Shown here piece after piece: positions 8,085-16,546 of a stretch of DNA of 64,000 nucleotides; the stretch's first letter is position 1; each line of letters starts with the position of its first letter. Source of the stretch: JALZOC01 sp035758845. Its GTDB lineage: Bacteria; Acidobacteriota; Vicinamibacteria; Vicinamibacterales; 2-12-FULL-66-21. The stretch spans positions 1 to 64,000 of the forward strand of contig DASTVZ010000104.1 in the NCBI GenBank assembly GCA_035758845.1, read 5' to 3'. A program made the position numbers and the translations under genes. The notes under the pieces are model-generated. The model was not told the DNA's origin. It did not search any database and saw only the letters and a list, made by a program, of their open reading frames with translations.

Positions 8085-9305
8085 TCAACTGGCGCGCGTG
8101 AACGGCGCCGCCGGCTTGTGACCACGCTCGAACACAACCTGGAATAACTGCAGCGAGCCGGTCGAGAACGACGCCTCGGAGCCCGTCAAATACAGCCGCC
8201 ACGCCCGAACGAACTGCTCATCGAACATCGCCAGCACCTGTCGGCTGGCGCGTTCGAAACGGAGACGCCAGTGCTCCAGCGTTTTGGCGTAATGCCAACG
8301 CAGGTTGTGCACGTCGAGCACGGAGAACAAATAGGGCTCGAGGACCCGCTCGAACACCTCGGGCAATGTCGGCGCGTAGGCGCCGGGAAAGATGCGCTTT
8401 CGAATCCAGGGACTGAGCGGCATTGGTCGATCGCGACCGATGAAATGGAGCAATCCACGACCGTTGGGCGAGAGCGTTCGATCGATTACCTGCCCCAGCG
8501 TGGCGTAATGCGCGGCGCCAACATGTTCGAGCATGCCGACCGAGACGAAGGCGTCGCAGGTTCCTTCGACGTGACGGTAATCGTCCTCGACGAACTCAAC
8601 GCGATCGGCAAGTCCTTCGGCGGCCGCGCGCCGTCGCGCATACGCGATCTGCTCCGACGAGATGTTGAACGCGCGCACCGTGACGCCGTAATGGCGCGCC
8701 ATGAACAGCGCCAGTGAACCCCATCCGCAACCCGCCTCAATCACCCGATCGCCGGGTTTCAGCTGAAGCTTCCGGCAGACGAGATCGAGCTTCGCGACCT
8801 GCGCGTCCTCGAGACTCGCCTCCGGCGTCGGAAAATACGCGCACGTGTAGACCATTTCATCGTCGAGCCACAGTCGATAAAAATCATTGCCTATGTCGTA
8901 ATGATGATGAACGTTCTCCATCGCCGCGCGCGTGTCGTTGGATTTCTGCCAGAGATACCACGGTCGTCGCGGTCTGGTGAACGAGCGGTAGATCGCTTCG
9001 AGAAGTTCCAGGAGATCTCCCTGGATGTCGACGAGCCCCGCCATGTAGGTTTCGCCAAAGTTCAGCTCGGGATCCCACATCCAGCCGTACAGAGCAGAGC
9101 GTTCTTTGAACAGCATCGTCGCCACAGGAACACCCGGGGCCACGGGTAGCTCAAAGCCGTCCCACAACACGAAGCGGATAGGCGCGGTCGAGACGAACTT
9201 CTGGATGCGTTTGAGCGCCCATCGATCGAATCGCGTCGAGGGATACGGCGCGGTGCTCACGTCGGCATCGCCCGAAACGGCTTCAAGCACTTCCTTCCCC
9301 ATCAT
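8085..9305 (-). CDS. Cyclopropane-fatty-acyl-phospholipid synthase family methyltransferase
   Basis: The 406-residue protein has the CFA-synthase layout: an N-terminal lipid-binding region (about 1-125), the family signature YDIGNDFYRLWLDDEMVYTCAYF, the SAM-binding motif EAGCGWGSLALFMA, and a C-terminal helical region including LRWHYAKTLEHW and FERASRQVLAMFDEQFVRAWRLYL. It transfers a methylene or methyl group from S-adenosylmethionine to unsaturated acyl chains of phospholipids at the inner membrane. ATGs at 9305 and 9302 are tandem; 9305 sits eight bases after GGAGG and is preferred. It is the first gene of a pair with the downstream flavoprotein. A methyltransferase acting on another lipid is possible. 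Confidence 0.92.
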   Translation of the reverse strand: MMGKEVLEAVSGDADVSTAPYPSTRFDRWALKRIQKFVSTAPIRFVLWDGFELPVAPGVPVATMLFKERSALYGWMWDPELNFGETYMAGLVDIQGDLLELLEAIYRSFTRPRRPWYLWQKSNDTRAAMENVHHHYDIGNDFYRLWLDDEMVYTCAYFPTPEASLEDAQVAKLDLVCRKLQLKPGDRVIEAGCGWGSLALFMARHYGVTVRAFNISSEQIAYARRRAAAEGLADRVEFVEDDYRHVEGTCDAFVSVGMLEHVGAAHYATLGQVIDRTLSPNGRGLLHFIGRDRPMPLSPWIRKRIFPGAYAPTLPEVFERVLEPYLFSVLDVHNLRWHYAKTLEHWRLRFERASRQVLAMFDEQFVRAWRLYLTGSEASFSTGSLQLFQVVFERGHKPAAPFTRAS

Positions 9306-9441
9306 TGGTTCTACCTCCGTCTTCTGATGCGGCGCCAACTTTCGCTACATCACACATTCCCAGTTCAGGGGGGACGCTATTATTACCGCGGTCGGCGCGC
9401 CGAACTCAACCGTGTGGGACATGGGCTGTCGGATCCGATGT

Positions 9442-9530
9442 CCGGGATCCGCGAGCCGGAATTCCCGGAAACCCGTGCAATTGCTTGATTTCCCGTACGA
9501 GCCCCTCGGACAACGGACCCCGGATCCCGG
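9442..9530. repeat. CCGGGATCCG inverted repeat pair
   Basis: The decamer CCGGGATCCG at 9442-9451 recurs in inverted orientation at 9521-9530, and a third copy lies at 17201-17210 in a different intergenic gap. The pair brackets about 70 bases between the divergent methyltransferase (minus) and MFS (plus) genes. The units are themselves nearly palindromic. I read this as a dispersed short intergenic repeat; no coding function is visible in 9306-9557. Confidence 0.5.
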
Positions 9531-9557
9531 ACCCGTCAAGCGTGACAGAATGCCAGC

Positions 9558-10841
9558 GTGTCCAACTCGCGAGTCAGTCAGGCGGCCTCCTTTTCAGCAG
9601 ACGTCGCCATCCCACTGACCAACGGCCGCCGCTGGTCCATCGTCGGGCTGCTCTTCACCGCATCGCTCATCAACTATTTCGATCGCGCCACGATCTCGTT
9701 CGCGCTGCCGCTCATTTCCAAGGAATTGCAGCTCGGACCGGAAGCAAAAGGCGTGCTGCTGTCGGCGTTCTTCTGGTCGTATGCCCTGCTGCAGATCCCT
9801 ATGGGAGTGCTTGCGGATCGCGTGAACCTTCGGTGGCTCTACGCCGCCGCGTTCACGCTATGGTCGGTTTCGCAGGGTCTGATGGGCATGGCAACCGGTC
9901 TCGGCATGCTGATCGTCTTTCGCATGCTGCTCGGTATCGGCGAAGCGATTTACCTGCCCGGCGGCTCGAAAATCGTCAGTCTGCTCTTCCGGCCGGCTGA
10001 ACGCGGACTGCCCTGCGGCCTGTTTGACGCCGGAACGCGCACGGGCCTCGTGATCGAAGGGGTGCTCGTCCCGTGGATGTTGATTCACTACGGATGGCGC
10101 ACGAGTTTTTCAATCATCGGATTCGCCGCGCTGTTGTGGCTCGTGCCGTGGTTCTTGATGACACCGAGAGAACTGCATGGCAGGGCGGAGCAGAGCCCCC
10201 CGGCCGCTCGATCCGGCTTTGGTCCGGCGATCAGAGCGCTGGTCACCAATCGCAATCTGCTTGGCATCTGTGCGACGTTCTTCTGCTTCGACTACTACTG
10301 GTACTTTCTCGTGAACTGGCTGCCGGACTATCTGGTCACTGGCCGAGGGCTGACGATTCTAAGCGCGGGACTCTATGCAGCACTGCCCTATTTCGTGTTC
10401 GGGGCAAGTGAACCAATCGGCGGCTGGCTCGCCGATCGGTTGATCCAGAGAGGCTGGAGCGAAACACGCGCGCGAAAAGGGGTCGTCACCGCCGCGTTCA
10501 TGACTGGATTACTGCTGATTCCCGCCGCTCGAGTCGACACGCCAGGGGTTGCGGTCGCGCTGATTGTCGGAGGATGCCTGGTCGGATTGGCGACCGGCAA
10601 TCTCCTGGTCATTCTTCAGAGCTGCGCGCCGCGTGGAGCGATCGGTCTGTGGACCGGTGTCTACAACTTCATCGGAAACATCGCGGGCATTCTGTCGCCG
10701 CTCATCACAGGCTTCCTGATCGAGCGAACAGGCTCGTACACGCCACCGTTTATCCTGGCGGCGGTCATGATCGCGCTCGGGCCGATCGCGCTGTGGTCAA
10801 TCGTCACTGACCTGCGGGACGCGGGATCCGCGGCGGAATAG
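9558..10841 (+). CDS. MFS transporter, ACS-like family
   Basis: The 427-residue protein shows about 12 hydrophobic segments and the major-facilitator signature in the loop after helix 2 (PMGVLADRVNLRWLY), plus a helix 1 pattern (LINYFDRATISFALPLI) typical of the anion:cation symporter family, which moves organic anions such as hexuronates, glucarate or phthalate. It sits in the inner membrane. The start is a GTG at 9558 without a clear ribosome site. The substrate is not readable from sequence. Its last 38 bases overlap the convergent ApbE gene on the other strand. Confidence 0.88.
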   Translation: MSNSRVSQAASFSADVAIPLTNGRRWSIVGLLFTASLINYFDRATISFALPLISKELQLGPEAKGVLLSAFFWSYALLQIPMGVLADRVNLRWLYAAAFTLWSVSQGLMGMATGLGMLIVFRMLLGIGEAIYLPGGSKIVSLLFRPAERGLPCGLFDAGTRTGLVIEGVLVPWMLIHYGWRTSFSIIGFAALLWLVPWFLMTPRELHGRAEQSPPAARSGFGPAIRALVTNRNLLGICATFFCFDYYWYFLVNWLPDYLVTGRGLTILSAGLYAALPYFVFGASEPIGGWLADRLIQRGWSETRARKGVVTAAFMTGLLLIPAARVDTPGVAVALIVGGCLVGLATGNLLVILQSCAPRGAIGLWTGVYNFIGNIAGILSPLITGFLIERTGSYTPPFILAAVMIALGPIALWSIVTDLRDAGSAAE

Positions 10842-11868
10842 GCGCCACTTCGATGCTGCCGTTGCTCGCCGCTGCGAGCTTGCGAAATCGTGACGACATC
10901 GACGCCACAACCCCTGCTTTGCCGCGTTGAACGATCAGCGCGGCCGCGCCTGATCTGGATTCAATCAACGACAAGCCGCGATCTCTTCCGATCAGGCTCA
11001 CCGCGGTATCGAGACCATCGGCATCGAGGCCGCTGCGCGCGATCACTGTGACGGTGATGTCGTCGAGGAGACCGATCTGCGATGCCGGGTCGATGACGTG
11101 CGAATACCGCCGGCCGTCGACGTCCAGGTGTTGTTCGCTCGGGCCGGATGTGGAAACCGCCGCATTGGTCAACTCGAGCACAGGAGGCACGCCGGCCAGT
11201 TCGGGATCGCCGTTGTGGATGTCTATGCGCCAGCCGTTTCGCCCGGGTGGCGCGTCGCCAAACGCGAGGTCTCCGCTTACCGCCACGAGGCCGCTGCGAA
11301 TACCGCGCGCACGAAGGACGGCGAGTGACTCACTCGCCGCGTAGCCCTTTCCAATCGCGCCAACATCGAGCGCCATGCCGGCCTGATCGAGCATCACGGT
11401 CCGCTGGCGCACGTCAACGTGAAGCTTGCGAAATCCGCTTCGACTCGCGGCCTCTTTCAGTGCAGCTGGATCCGGCACACGCTTTTCCGCTCGCGCAGCG
11501 CGCCAAAGTCGAATGACCGGTCCCTGTGTGATGTCGAACGCACCGCGTGTCGCGGCGGCGAGTTCCTGTGAGGCTGCCAGAACCGTGCATAAGTCGTTGC
11601 TCACTGGCACGGCGTGGCCGACGGCGTGGCTCGTCAGCTGATTCAGTTCGCTGTCTGGCTTGTAGTCGGAGAGGATTCGATCGAGTTCGGCGATGCGATC
11701 GAACGCTGCGCGGAAAGCAGTGGTCGCCGACTGCTCGTCGCTCGTGTAAAGAGTAATTTTGACGAGGGTCCCCATGTGGGGCTCGACCGCCTCATAGCGT
11801 TGGAGTGATTGCTGCGGAGCGATACCTACGCTGACGAGCAAAAAGAAAGAGACGATCGGCCGAGGCAT
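10804..11868 (-). CDS. apbE: FAD:protein FMN transferase
   Basis: The 354-residue protein matches ApbE throughout: EPHMGTLVKITLY near the start, ALDVGAIGKGYAASESL, SGDLAFG, the TSG...YSHVIDP segment and the closing DADGLDTAVSLIG acidic/Thr site that binds magnesium and FAD. ApbE covalently attaches FMN to Thr or Ser of periplasmic-facing flavoproteins, for example Rnf or Nqr subunits. An N-terminal hydrophobic stretch predicts export, without a lipobox Cys. No flavinylated target gene is obvious in the window. It overlaps the 3' end of the MFS gene convergently by 38 bases. Confidence 0.93.
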   Translation of the reverse strand: MPRPIVSFFLLVSVGIAPQQSLQRYEAVEPHMGTLVKITLYTSDEQSATTAFRAAFDRIAELDRILSDYKPDSELNQLTSHAVGHAVPVSNDLCTVLAASQELAAATRGAFDITQGPVIRLWRAARAEKRVPDPAALKEAASRSGFRKLHVDVRQRTVMLDQAGMALDVGAIGKGYAASESLAVLRARGIRSGLVAVSGDLAFGDAPPGRNGWRIDIHNGDPELAGVPPVLELTNAAVSTSGPSEQHLDVDGRRYSHVIDPASQIGLLDDITVTVIARSGLDADGLDTAVSLIGRDRGLSLIESRSGAAALIVQRGKAGVVASMSSRFRKLAAASNGSIEVAPIPPRIPRPAGQ

Positions 11869-11886
11869 CCGTCTGCTCTTTTTAGT

Positions 11887-11912
11887 GCGCGTGGGGCCCC
11901 ACCCCCACGCGC
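11887..11912. other. GC-rich 10-bp hairpin
   Basis: Arms at 11887-11896 (GCGCGTGGGG) and 11903-11912 are perfectly complementary with a six-base loop. It lies in the 92-base gap between the start of apbE and the end of the SUMF1-domain gene. It could slow transcription after the SUMF1 gene, but no T-run follows on either strand. Confidence 0.6.
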
Positions 11913-11960
11913 TGCTGCTCGACGGCTCGAAGACTCGCCGCTCGCAGCGGCCGCAGGCGC

Positions 11961-13019
11961 CTAATACGGATCAAGAGCGACACCGTTATTCCACGCACGG
12001 TACATGTCTTCGGCGCTTGGCAGCGTGGCGGGACGCACCAGTCGAAAGCCGAGCCACTGCGCGTCGGTCATGTACCACACGCTCTTCGGCAGTTGGGGAT
12101 CTTGGCGTTTCCACGATGCATCCGATGGCACACGCGCCGTGCACGTGACCGTCGACGGATCGTTGTTCCACGAACCGCCACGAACGGCGTGCGGATACGA
12201 GGTGGTCGATTTGACCGTCGGGTTTGTCTGGGCAGCGGCTGGATAGGGCGCGTACTGATCGAGCGTCCATTCCATGACGTTGCCGAGCATGTCGTAGAGT
12301 CCCCACGCGTTGGGCTTCTTCGTGGCAACGTTGTGATACGTCGCGGACATGAACTGCCCCGCCGAATTTTTCGCATGCCACGCGTAGTCGTCCACGCTGC
12401 CCGATGCGGTGCCAGTCGGTGAACCGGCGCGGCAGGCGTACTCCCATTCGGCCTCGGTTGGCAGCCGGTAGTACTCACCCGTCTTGGCGCTCAGCCACTC
12501 GGCGAACTTGTTGGCGGCGTGCTGGGTCATGCTGATGGCCGGGAAGCCCTGGAGACCTCGCCCGAAACTCATCTCCACGTATGGAGCGGTCGGGCGGCTC
12601 AGCGCGTCCACGATTGCATCCGGATTCGCGCGTTCGTTCGCCTGGTCGGCAAACATGAACATCAAGTACGCGTCCCACGTCACCTCGTGCGCCTGCATCC
12701 AGAACGGATCGAGTTTGACACTGTGTTCCGGTTGTTCGTCCGCCTTCGCATTCGGTCCCGCGGATCCCATCTTGAACTCACCGCCGCGAATCGGAACCAT
12801 CGCGTAGGTCACCGTGGTGTTGGGGATCGTCACCTTGTAAGCAGCCGGCGGGCCTGCCGCCGCTTTCTTACTGTGTTCTTCAATCCGGGCGCGGATGCGC
12901 TGAACTGCCGCGAGTTCTTTCGGATCGAGCGGTTTATCGGCCTGTGCGGTGAGAAAAGAAGCGCTCTCCGCCGCCGCGATGACCGCGACGGCGAAGAATG
13001 TCCAGAGACGGAGTGCCAT
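11961..13019 (-). CDS. SUMF1/formylglycine-generating-enzyme-like domain protein, exported
   Basis: The 352-residue protein has an N-terminal signal peptide, a helical linker, and an FGE-sulfatase domain (about residues 65-335) with IRGGEFKMGS, the YRLPTEAEWEYACRAG core, LGNVMEWTLDQY and RGGSWNND. In true formylglycine-generating enzymes the segment after GGSW holds two copper-binding Cys; here the first position is Asn, and only one Cys (in STVTCTAR) is nearby. Enzyme activity is therefore doubtful and a binding or structural role more likely. It starts six bases after the stop of the Gfo/Idh/MocA gene, so both are one transcript. Confidence 0.88.
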   Translation of the reverse strand: MALRLWTFFAVAVIAAAESASFLTAQADKPLDPKELAAVQRIRARIEEHSKKAAAGPPAAYKVTIPNTTVTYAMVPIRGGEFKMGSAGPNAKADEQPEHSVKLDPFWMQAHEVTWDAYLMFMFADQANERANPDAIVDALSRPTAPYVEMSFGRGLQGFPAISMTQHAANKFAEWLSAKTGEYYRLPTEAEWEYACRAGSPTGTASGSVDDYAWHAKNSAGQFMSATYHNVATKKPNAWGLYDMLGNVMEWTLDQYAPYPAAAQTNPTVKSTTSYPHAVRGGSWNNDPSTVTCTARVPSDASWKRQDPQLPKSVWYMTDAQWLGFRLVRPATLPSAEDMYRAWNNGVALDPY

Positions 13020-13025
13020 GGTCGA

Positions 13026-14333
13026 TCAGAAAACCGGGGGTTGCTGACGCCCCGGAATCGCCAGGCCGGGCACTTCGTGCTTTGCGTTCCAGTCGACCGA
13101 CTTCGGCACGAGACTCACCTGTGAATTGAGCGCCTGTTCCCAGGTGACCTGCTGCCCCGAGTACGCCGCGTGGCGGCCCATGATCGCAAGCAGCGTGCTC
13201 GTTGCGAGATTGAGATCGTCGTTCTTCGGCTTGCCGGAACGAATCGCCTCAAACAGTACGTCATGCTCCTTTTGATACATGTCGTACTCCTCACCCTGCC
13301 ACTGCCACTTCACTTTGCCGTCAGGCGTCTCGATGCGCGGCGGGCCGCCGCCAAGCATCAGCGTCCCTTCCGTGCCCATCACGAAATCGAGCGTTCCATT
13401 GAAACACCCTGTCGCCTGCCGATTCGCAAGAAACACGCGATAGCCGTTCGGGAAGAGATAGTTGACCTCGAAGTGATCGTAGATATTTCCGCCATTGGCG
13501 GGAACCGCGCGGCCGCCAACCGCCACGGCGCTGAGCGGCGGTTGATCGCGCATGATCCACATGATCTTGTCGGCGTTGTGCACGGCCTGCTCGACGAGGC
13601 TATCGCCGCAGAGCCACGTGTAGTTGTACCAATTGCGGATTTGCCATTCGACATCACTCATTCCGGCAGGGCGCGTACTCTCGGGAGGCAACGGCTTGAC
13701 CGGATTCGTGTAGTACGTCGAATAGTGAGACACGAGCCGGCCAATCGCGCCGTTGTGGACCTGCCCGACCGCCTCCTGGATCATGTTGTTATAACGCCAG
13801 CAGAATCCCGCCACCAGCGACAGGTTCTTCGATTGCGCGAGCTTCTGCGCCGCGATCACCTCGCGAACCCCGGGTGAATCGGTCGCACACGGCTTCTCGC
13901 AGAACACGTGCTTGTTCGCATTCACCGCCGCCGTCAAGTGCTGTGGACGGAATCCTGGCGGCGTCGCCAGCAGCACGACGTCACTGGCGCTGATGACCTT
14001 CTCGTACGCGTCCAACCCGACATACGCGCGATCGATCTTCACCTGACTGCCAATGGTCTGGCTTCCTTTGAGCCTGTCGGTGGCTTGTTGAACGATGGCT
14101 TCATCGACATCCGCCACCGCCGTCAGCTCGTTGTTTTTGTTCGCCGTCAGCGCCTGCCGCGCGGCGCCGCTGCCTCGGCCGCCGCAGCCAACCAGGCCAA
14201 CCTTCAGCGAATTGGTCACCGACTGACCGGAGATGATTGAGGGAAACCCGGCGGCCATGACGCCAGCCACCGTTCCGGTCTTCTTCAGAAATTCGCGACG
14301 TTCGATCTTTTCCGGTTTTTTATCGTCGTTCAT
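13026..14333 (-). CDS. Tat-exported Gfo/Idh/MocA family oxidoreductase
   Basis: The 435-residue protein opens with a twin-arginine signal (RREFLKKTG followed by a hydrophobic stretch), then a Rossmann domain (VGLVGCGGRGSGAARQAL), the family's catalytic-lysine motif in FCEKPCATD, and a C-terminal Gfo/Idh/MocA alpha/beta domain. Such proteins carry a tightly bound NAD(P) and oxidise or epimerise sugars; periplasmic Tat versions are common in Acidobacteriota and Planctomycetota. AGGAC lies six bases before the ATG. It is followed by the SUMF1-domain gene in the same transcript and is divergent from the DUF1080 gene, which suggests work on glycans. The substrate is unknown. Confidence 0.92.
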   Translation of the reverse strand: MNDDKKPEKIERREFLKKTGTVAGVMAAGFPSIISGQSVTNSLKVGLVGCGGRGSGAARQALTANKNNELTAVADVDEAIVQQATDRLKGSQTIGSQVKIDRAYVGLDAYEKVISASDVVLLATPPGFRPQHLTAAVNANKHVFCEKPCATDSPGVREVIAAQKLAQSKNLSLVAGFCWRYNNMIQEAVGQVHNGAIGRLVSHYSTYYTNPVKPLPPESTRPAGMSDVEWQIRNWYNYTWLCGDSLVEQAVHNADKIMWIMRDQPPLSAVAVGGRAVPANGGNIYDHFEVNYLFPNGYRVFLANRQATGCFNGTLDFVMGTEGTLMLGGGPPRIETPDGKVKWQWQGEEYDMYQKEHDVLFEAIRSGKPKNDDLNLATSTLLAIMGRHAAYSGQQVTWEQALNSQVSLVPKSVDWNAKHEVPGLAIPGRQQPPVF

Positions 14334-14357
14334 GACTGTCCTACCTGATGCGAATCA

Positions 14358-14405
14358 TAAAAGGCACAAGGCAAAAGGCAAAAGGGAAAAGGAAAGGACA
14401 AAGGG
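14358..14405. repeat. Purine-rich AAAAGG repeat tract
   Basis: This stretch on the plus strand is almost all A and G, built of AAGGCAAAAGG-like units. A related tract in inverted orientation lies at 15968-16015, directly after the spmB-like stop. It fills the divergent gap between the Gfo/Idh/MocA and DUF1080 genes. Confidence 0.6.
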
Positions 14406-14442
14406 CACGCAAGCACGAAAGGGGTCGCGTAGAATCAACCGC

Positions 14443-15075
14443 ATGTCAAAGGCCAAGTCTATTTTACTTATGTGCTTTTGTGCGTTAGCTCTGCCGGATT
14501 TTGCCTCGGCTCAGGCCCTCACGACGGACTGGAAGCCGCTATTTGACGGAAAAACACTCGGCAACTGGCAATCGACGAAATTCGGCGGCGAAGGGGCGGT
14601 CAAGGTCGAAAACGGACAGATCGTCCTCGAGGCGGGCACGACTCTGACAGGCGTCACGTGGACCGGACCGGAACTTCCGAAGACGAGCTACGAGATTGCG
14701 CTTCAGGCCATGCGCGTCGAAGGGCGCGACTTCTTCGCCGGCATCACGTTTCCTGTCGCCGATTCCTTCTGCTCGCTGATTCTCGGCGGCTGGGGCGGTA
14801 CCGTGATTGGGCTCTCGAGTGTCAACACCGAAGACGCATCGCAGAACGAAACATCCCAGTCGATGGAGTTCGAGATGGGACGTTGGTACAACGTCCGCAT
14901 CCGCGTCACGCCTGCCAAGATCGAGGTCTGGCTCGACGAGCGTCAGATCATCAGCCAGGACTTGAAAGGCAACCGGATCACCATTCGCATGGAGATGGAG
15001 CGGTCAACGCCGCTTGGGATTGCGACCTGGAAGACGAAAGGGGCGCTCCGCGACATTCGCCTGCGGCGAGTCTAG
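14443..15075 (+). CDS. DUF1080 (3-keto-disaccharide hydrolase-like) exported protein
   Basis: The 210-residue protein has a signal peptide ending around FASAQA and one DUF1080 domain with the family's WKPLFDGKTLGNWQ opening and a concanavalin-like jelly roll, including WYNVRIRVTPAKIEVWLDERQI. DUF1080 proteins cluster with periplasmic sugar dehydrogenases, and some hydrolyse 3-keto-glycosides. That the divergent neighbour is a Gfo/Idh/MocA oxidoreductase fits such a pathway. I start at the ATG at 14443; an upstream extension crosses the purine-rich repeat and is unlikely. At least one activity-related residue set cannot be confirmed without alignment. Confidence 0.85.
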   Translation: MSKAKSILLMCFCALALPDFASAQALTTDWKPLFDGKTLGNWQSTKFGGEGAVKVENGQIVLEAGTTLTGVTWTGPELPKTSYEIALQAMRVEGRDFFAGITFPVADSFCSLILGGWGGTVIGLSSVNTEDASQNETSQSMEFEMGRWYNVRIRVTPAKIEVWLDERQIISQDLKGNRITIRMEMERSTPLGIATWKTKGALRDIRLRRV

Positions 15076-15080
15076 TTCTG

Positions 15081-15140
15081 AATTGGTGGATTGGTGAATT
15101 GAGGATCAATTCACCAACTCACCTCACCAACTCACCAATT
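15081..15140. repeat. TTGGTGAATTG inverted repeat between convergent genes
   Basis: TTGGTGAATTG at 15091-15101 pairs perfectly with 15107-15117 across a five-base loop; flanking GGTGG/CACC units extend a weaker stem to about 15081-15140. The 11-mer recurs at 21044-21054, upstream of the esterase gene. It lies between the ends of the DUF1080 (plus) and lipoprotein (minus) genes and could act as a two-way transcription stop, although no T-run is present. Confidence 0.65.
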
Positions 15141-15153
15141 TGAACCTGCCGAG

Positions 15154-15690
15154 CTACTGCACCCTGATCTTGGTCTGCCCCGAGCTCTTCTTCCCGCGCT
15201 GGTCGGTCGCGTCGAAGCCGACCACGATCACGCCGTTTCGTCCGACTCCACATCCGATTCCCAGGCTCAGAGGAAATCTCAGGTCGCGGGCGTTTCTCAG
15301 CTCCGTTCCGAACTCCTGAGTCGGAACGGGCATGGGCACCGTAACGCTCGGCTGATGCGTTCCCGCAATGTCGGTGAACTGCATGTTGATGCTCGTGACG
15401 ACGACGCCGGTCGTGCCATTCGTACTCACCACCACGGTGAATGGAACGATGAACGGCGTCACCGTCGGACAGAATGGCCTTACCACCGGTTGCGCCACGA
15501 TGTTGTCTGACAGCGCACTGATCGAAACGTTCGACGATGAAGACGACGAGCCTGCGACGCCGAAGGTCGTTGGTGTCGTAGGAAGATTGGAATCGCCGCA
15601 GGAAACGGCGAGGAGCGCTGCGCCGACGAGAAGCGCGAGCGCGATGTGACGACGGCTGCTCGAGGCGCCGCGGTCAAGGAGAGTGGTCAT
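15154..15690 (-). CDS. Hypothetical lipoprotein
   Basis: The 178-residue protein begins at an ATG at 15690 behind GGAGG. Residues 1-35 form a lipoprotein signal with a lipobox-like LLAVSCG, then a Ser/Thr-rich linker (PTTPTTFGVAGSSSSSS) and a beta-rich domain with VVVSTNGTTGVVVTSINMQF and a final TDQRGKKSSGQTKIRV. I recognise no named family. It is probably an outer- or inner-membrane-anchored periplasmic domain. The gene stands alone, convergent with the DUF1080 gene. Confidence 0.8.
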   Translation of the reverse strand: MTTLLDRGASSSRRHIALALLVGAALLAVSCGDSNLPTTPTTFGVAGSSSSSSNVSISALSDNIVAQPVVRPFCPTVTPFIVPFTVVVSTNGTTGVVVTSINMQFTDIAGTHQPSVTVPMPVPTQEFGTELRNARDLRFPLSLGIGCGVGRNGVIVVGFDATDQRGKKSSGQTKIRVQ

Positions 15691-16012
15691 GGGGAGCCTC
15701 CTTGGGTCCGATCGAAATCGGATCGCGCCGGGTGTTGTGGCCGCGTGGTCCGGCCAGTGACAGGAGGTCGGCCCACGACGGCCTTTCACGCGATTCTATG
15801 CGACAACGTCGATGAAAAATCGATCGACTTCACGGCGAGCATCGATGATGCGCCGAGGCTCGGGCCGATTTCAAAACTGTCGTGCGAGCGCCGACGGCCT
15901 GGTTCGCTCAATCCACGAAATGCTGTGAGCTGCGCAACAGATTTGTAAGTCAGGCTCCGGCTTCCAGCTCCAGATTTTTCCTTTTCCCTTTTCCATTGTC
16001 CCTTTTCCCTTT
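15691..16012. other. Intergenic region with no gene; pyrimidine-rich repeat at its end
   Basis: No credible coding frame is present: the frames that cross it lack ribosome sites and family features. The part next to 15690 holds the leader and presumably the promoter of the lipoprotein gene. From 15968 to 16015 a tract of TTTTCCC units is the inverted counterpart of the purine tract at 14358-14405 and directly abuts the stop of the spmB-like gene. Confidence 0.7.
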
Positions 16013-16546
16013 CTAAAACAGCCACGCGCATACTGCGACGGCGGCAATCGCGGCAGCGAGATCACCCACGAGAGCCGCCGGTACCGCATGACGCGTCCGT
16101 CGCACGCCAACGGCGCCAAAGTACACCGCAAGAACGTAGAACGTCGTCTCTGATGATCCGTACATCGTGGCGGCCATACGCGCGATCGCCGAGTCGGGTC
16201 CGGAGGTCTTGATCAGATCCGTGGTGAAGGCCAGCGAGCCGCTCCCGGTGAGCGACCGCAGGATTGCGAGCGGCACGAGTTCGGCGGGAAACCGTGTGGC
16301 CGCCACAACCGGACGCAATCCGGCCATCAGCAAATCCATTGCGCCCGACGCGCGAAACATCCCGATCGCGACCAGGATGCCGACAAGAAATGGAATGATC
16401 TTGATCCCAACATCGAATCCTTCCTTTGCCCCTTCGATGAAGACGTCGTAGACCTTTACCTTTCGGATCAGGCCGACGAACGGGATCGCGACGAGCAGCA
16501 CCGGCATGGCCCAGAGCGAAATCGCATCGAGAGCCGCGCGCATCAT
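16013..16546 (-). CDS. spmB: SpmB-like membrane protein (nucleoside recognition/Gate domain)
   Basis: The 177-residue protein has about five hydrophobic helices and a Gate (nucleoside recognition) domain, with ASGAMDLLMAGLRPVV, PAELVPLAILRSLTGSGSLA and a SSETTFYVLAVYFG segment that match spore maturation protein B. In Bacillus, SpmA and SpmB are needed for spore core dehydration; homologues in non-spore formers have unknown transport roles. Its ATG overlaps the stop of the spmA-like gene by four bases (ATGA), indicating translational coupling and probably a two-subunit membrane complex. Confidence 0.88.
   Translation of the reverse strand: MMRAALDAISLWAMPVLLVAIPFVGLIRKVKVYDVFIEGAKEGFDVGIKIIPFLVGILVAIGMFRASGAMDLLMAGLRPVVAATRFPAELVPLAILRSLTGSGSLAFTTDLIKTSGPDSAIARMAATMYGSSETTFYVLAVYFGAVGVRRTRHAVPAALVGDLAAAIAAVAVCAWLF

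Noticed and set aside
11887..11912. Intrinsic terminator after the SUMF1-domain gene
   Set aside because: The hairpin is strong but no T-run follows on either strand; kept only as a hairpin.
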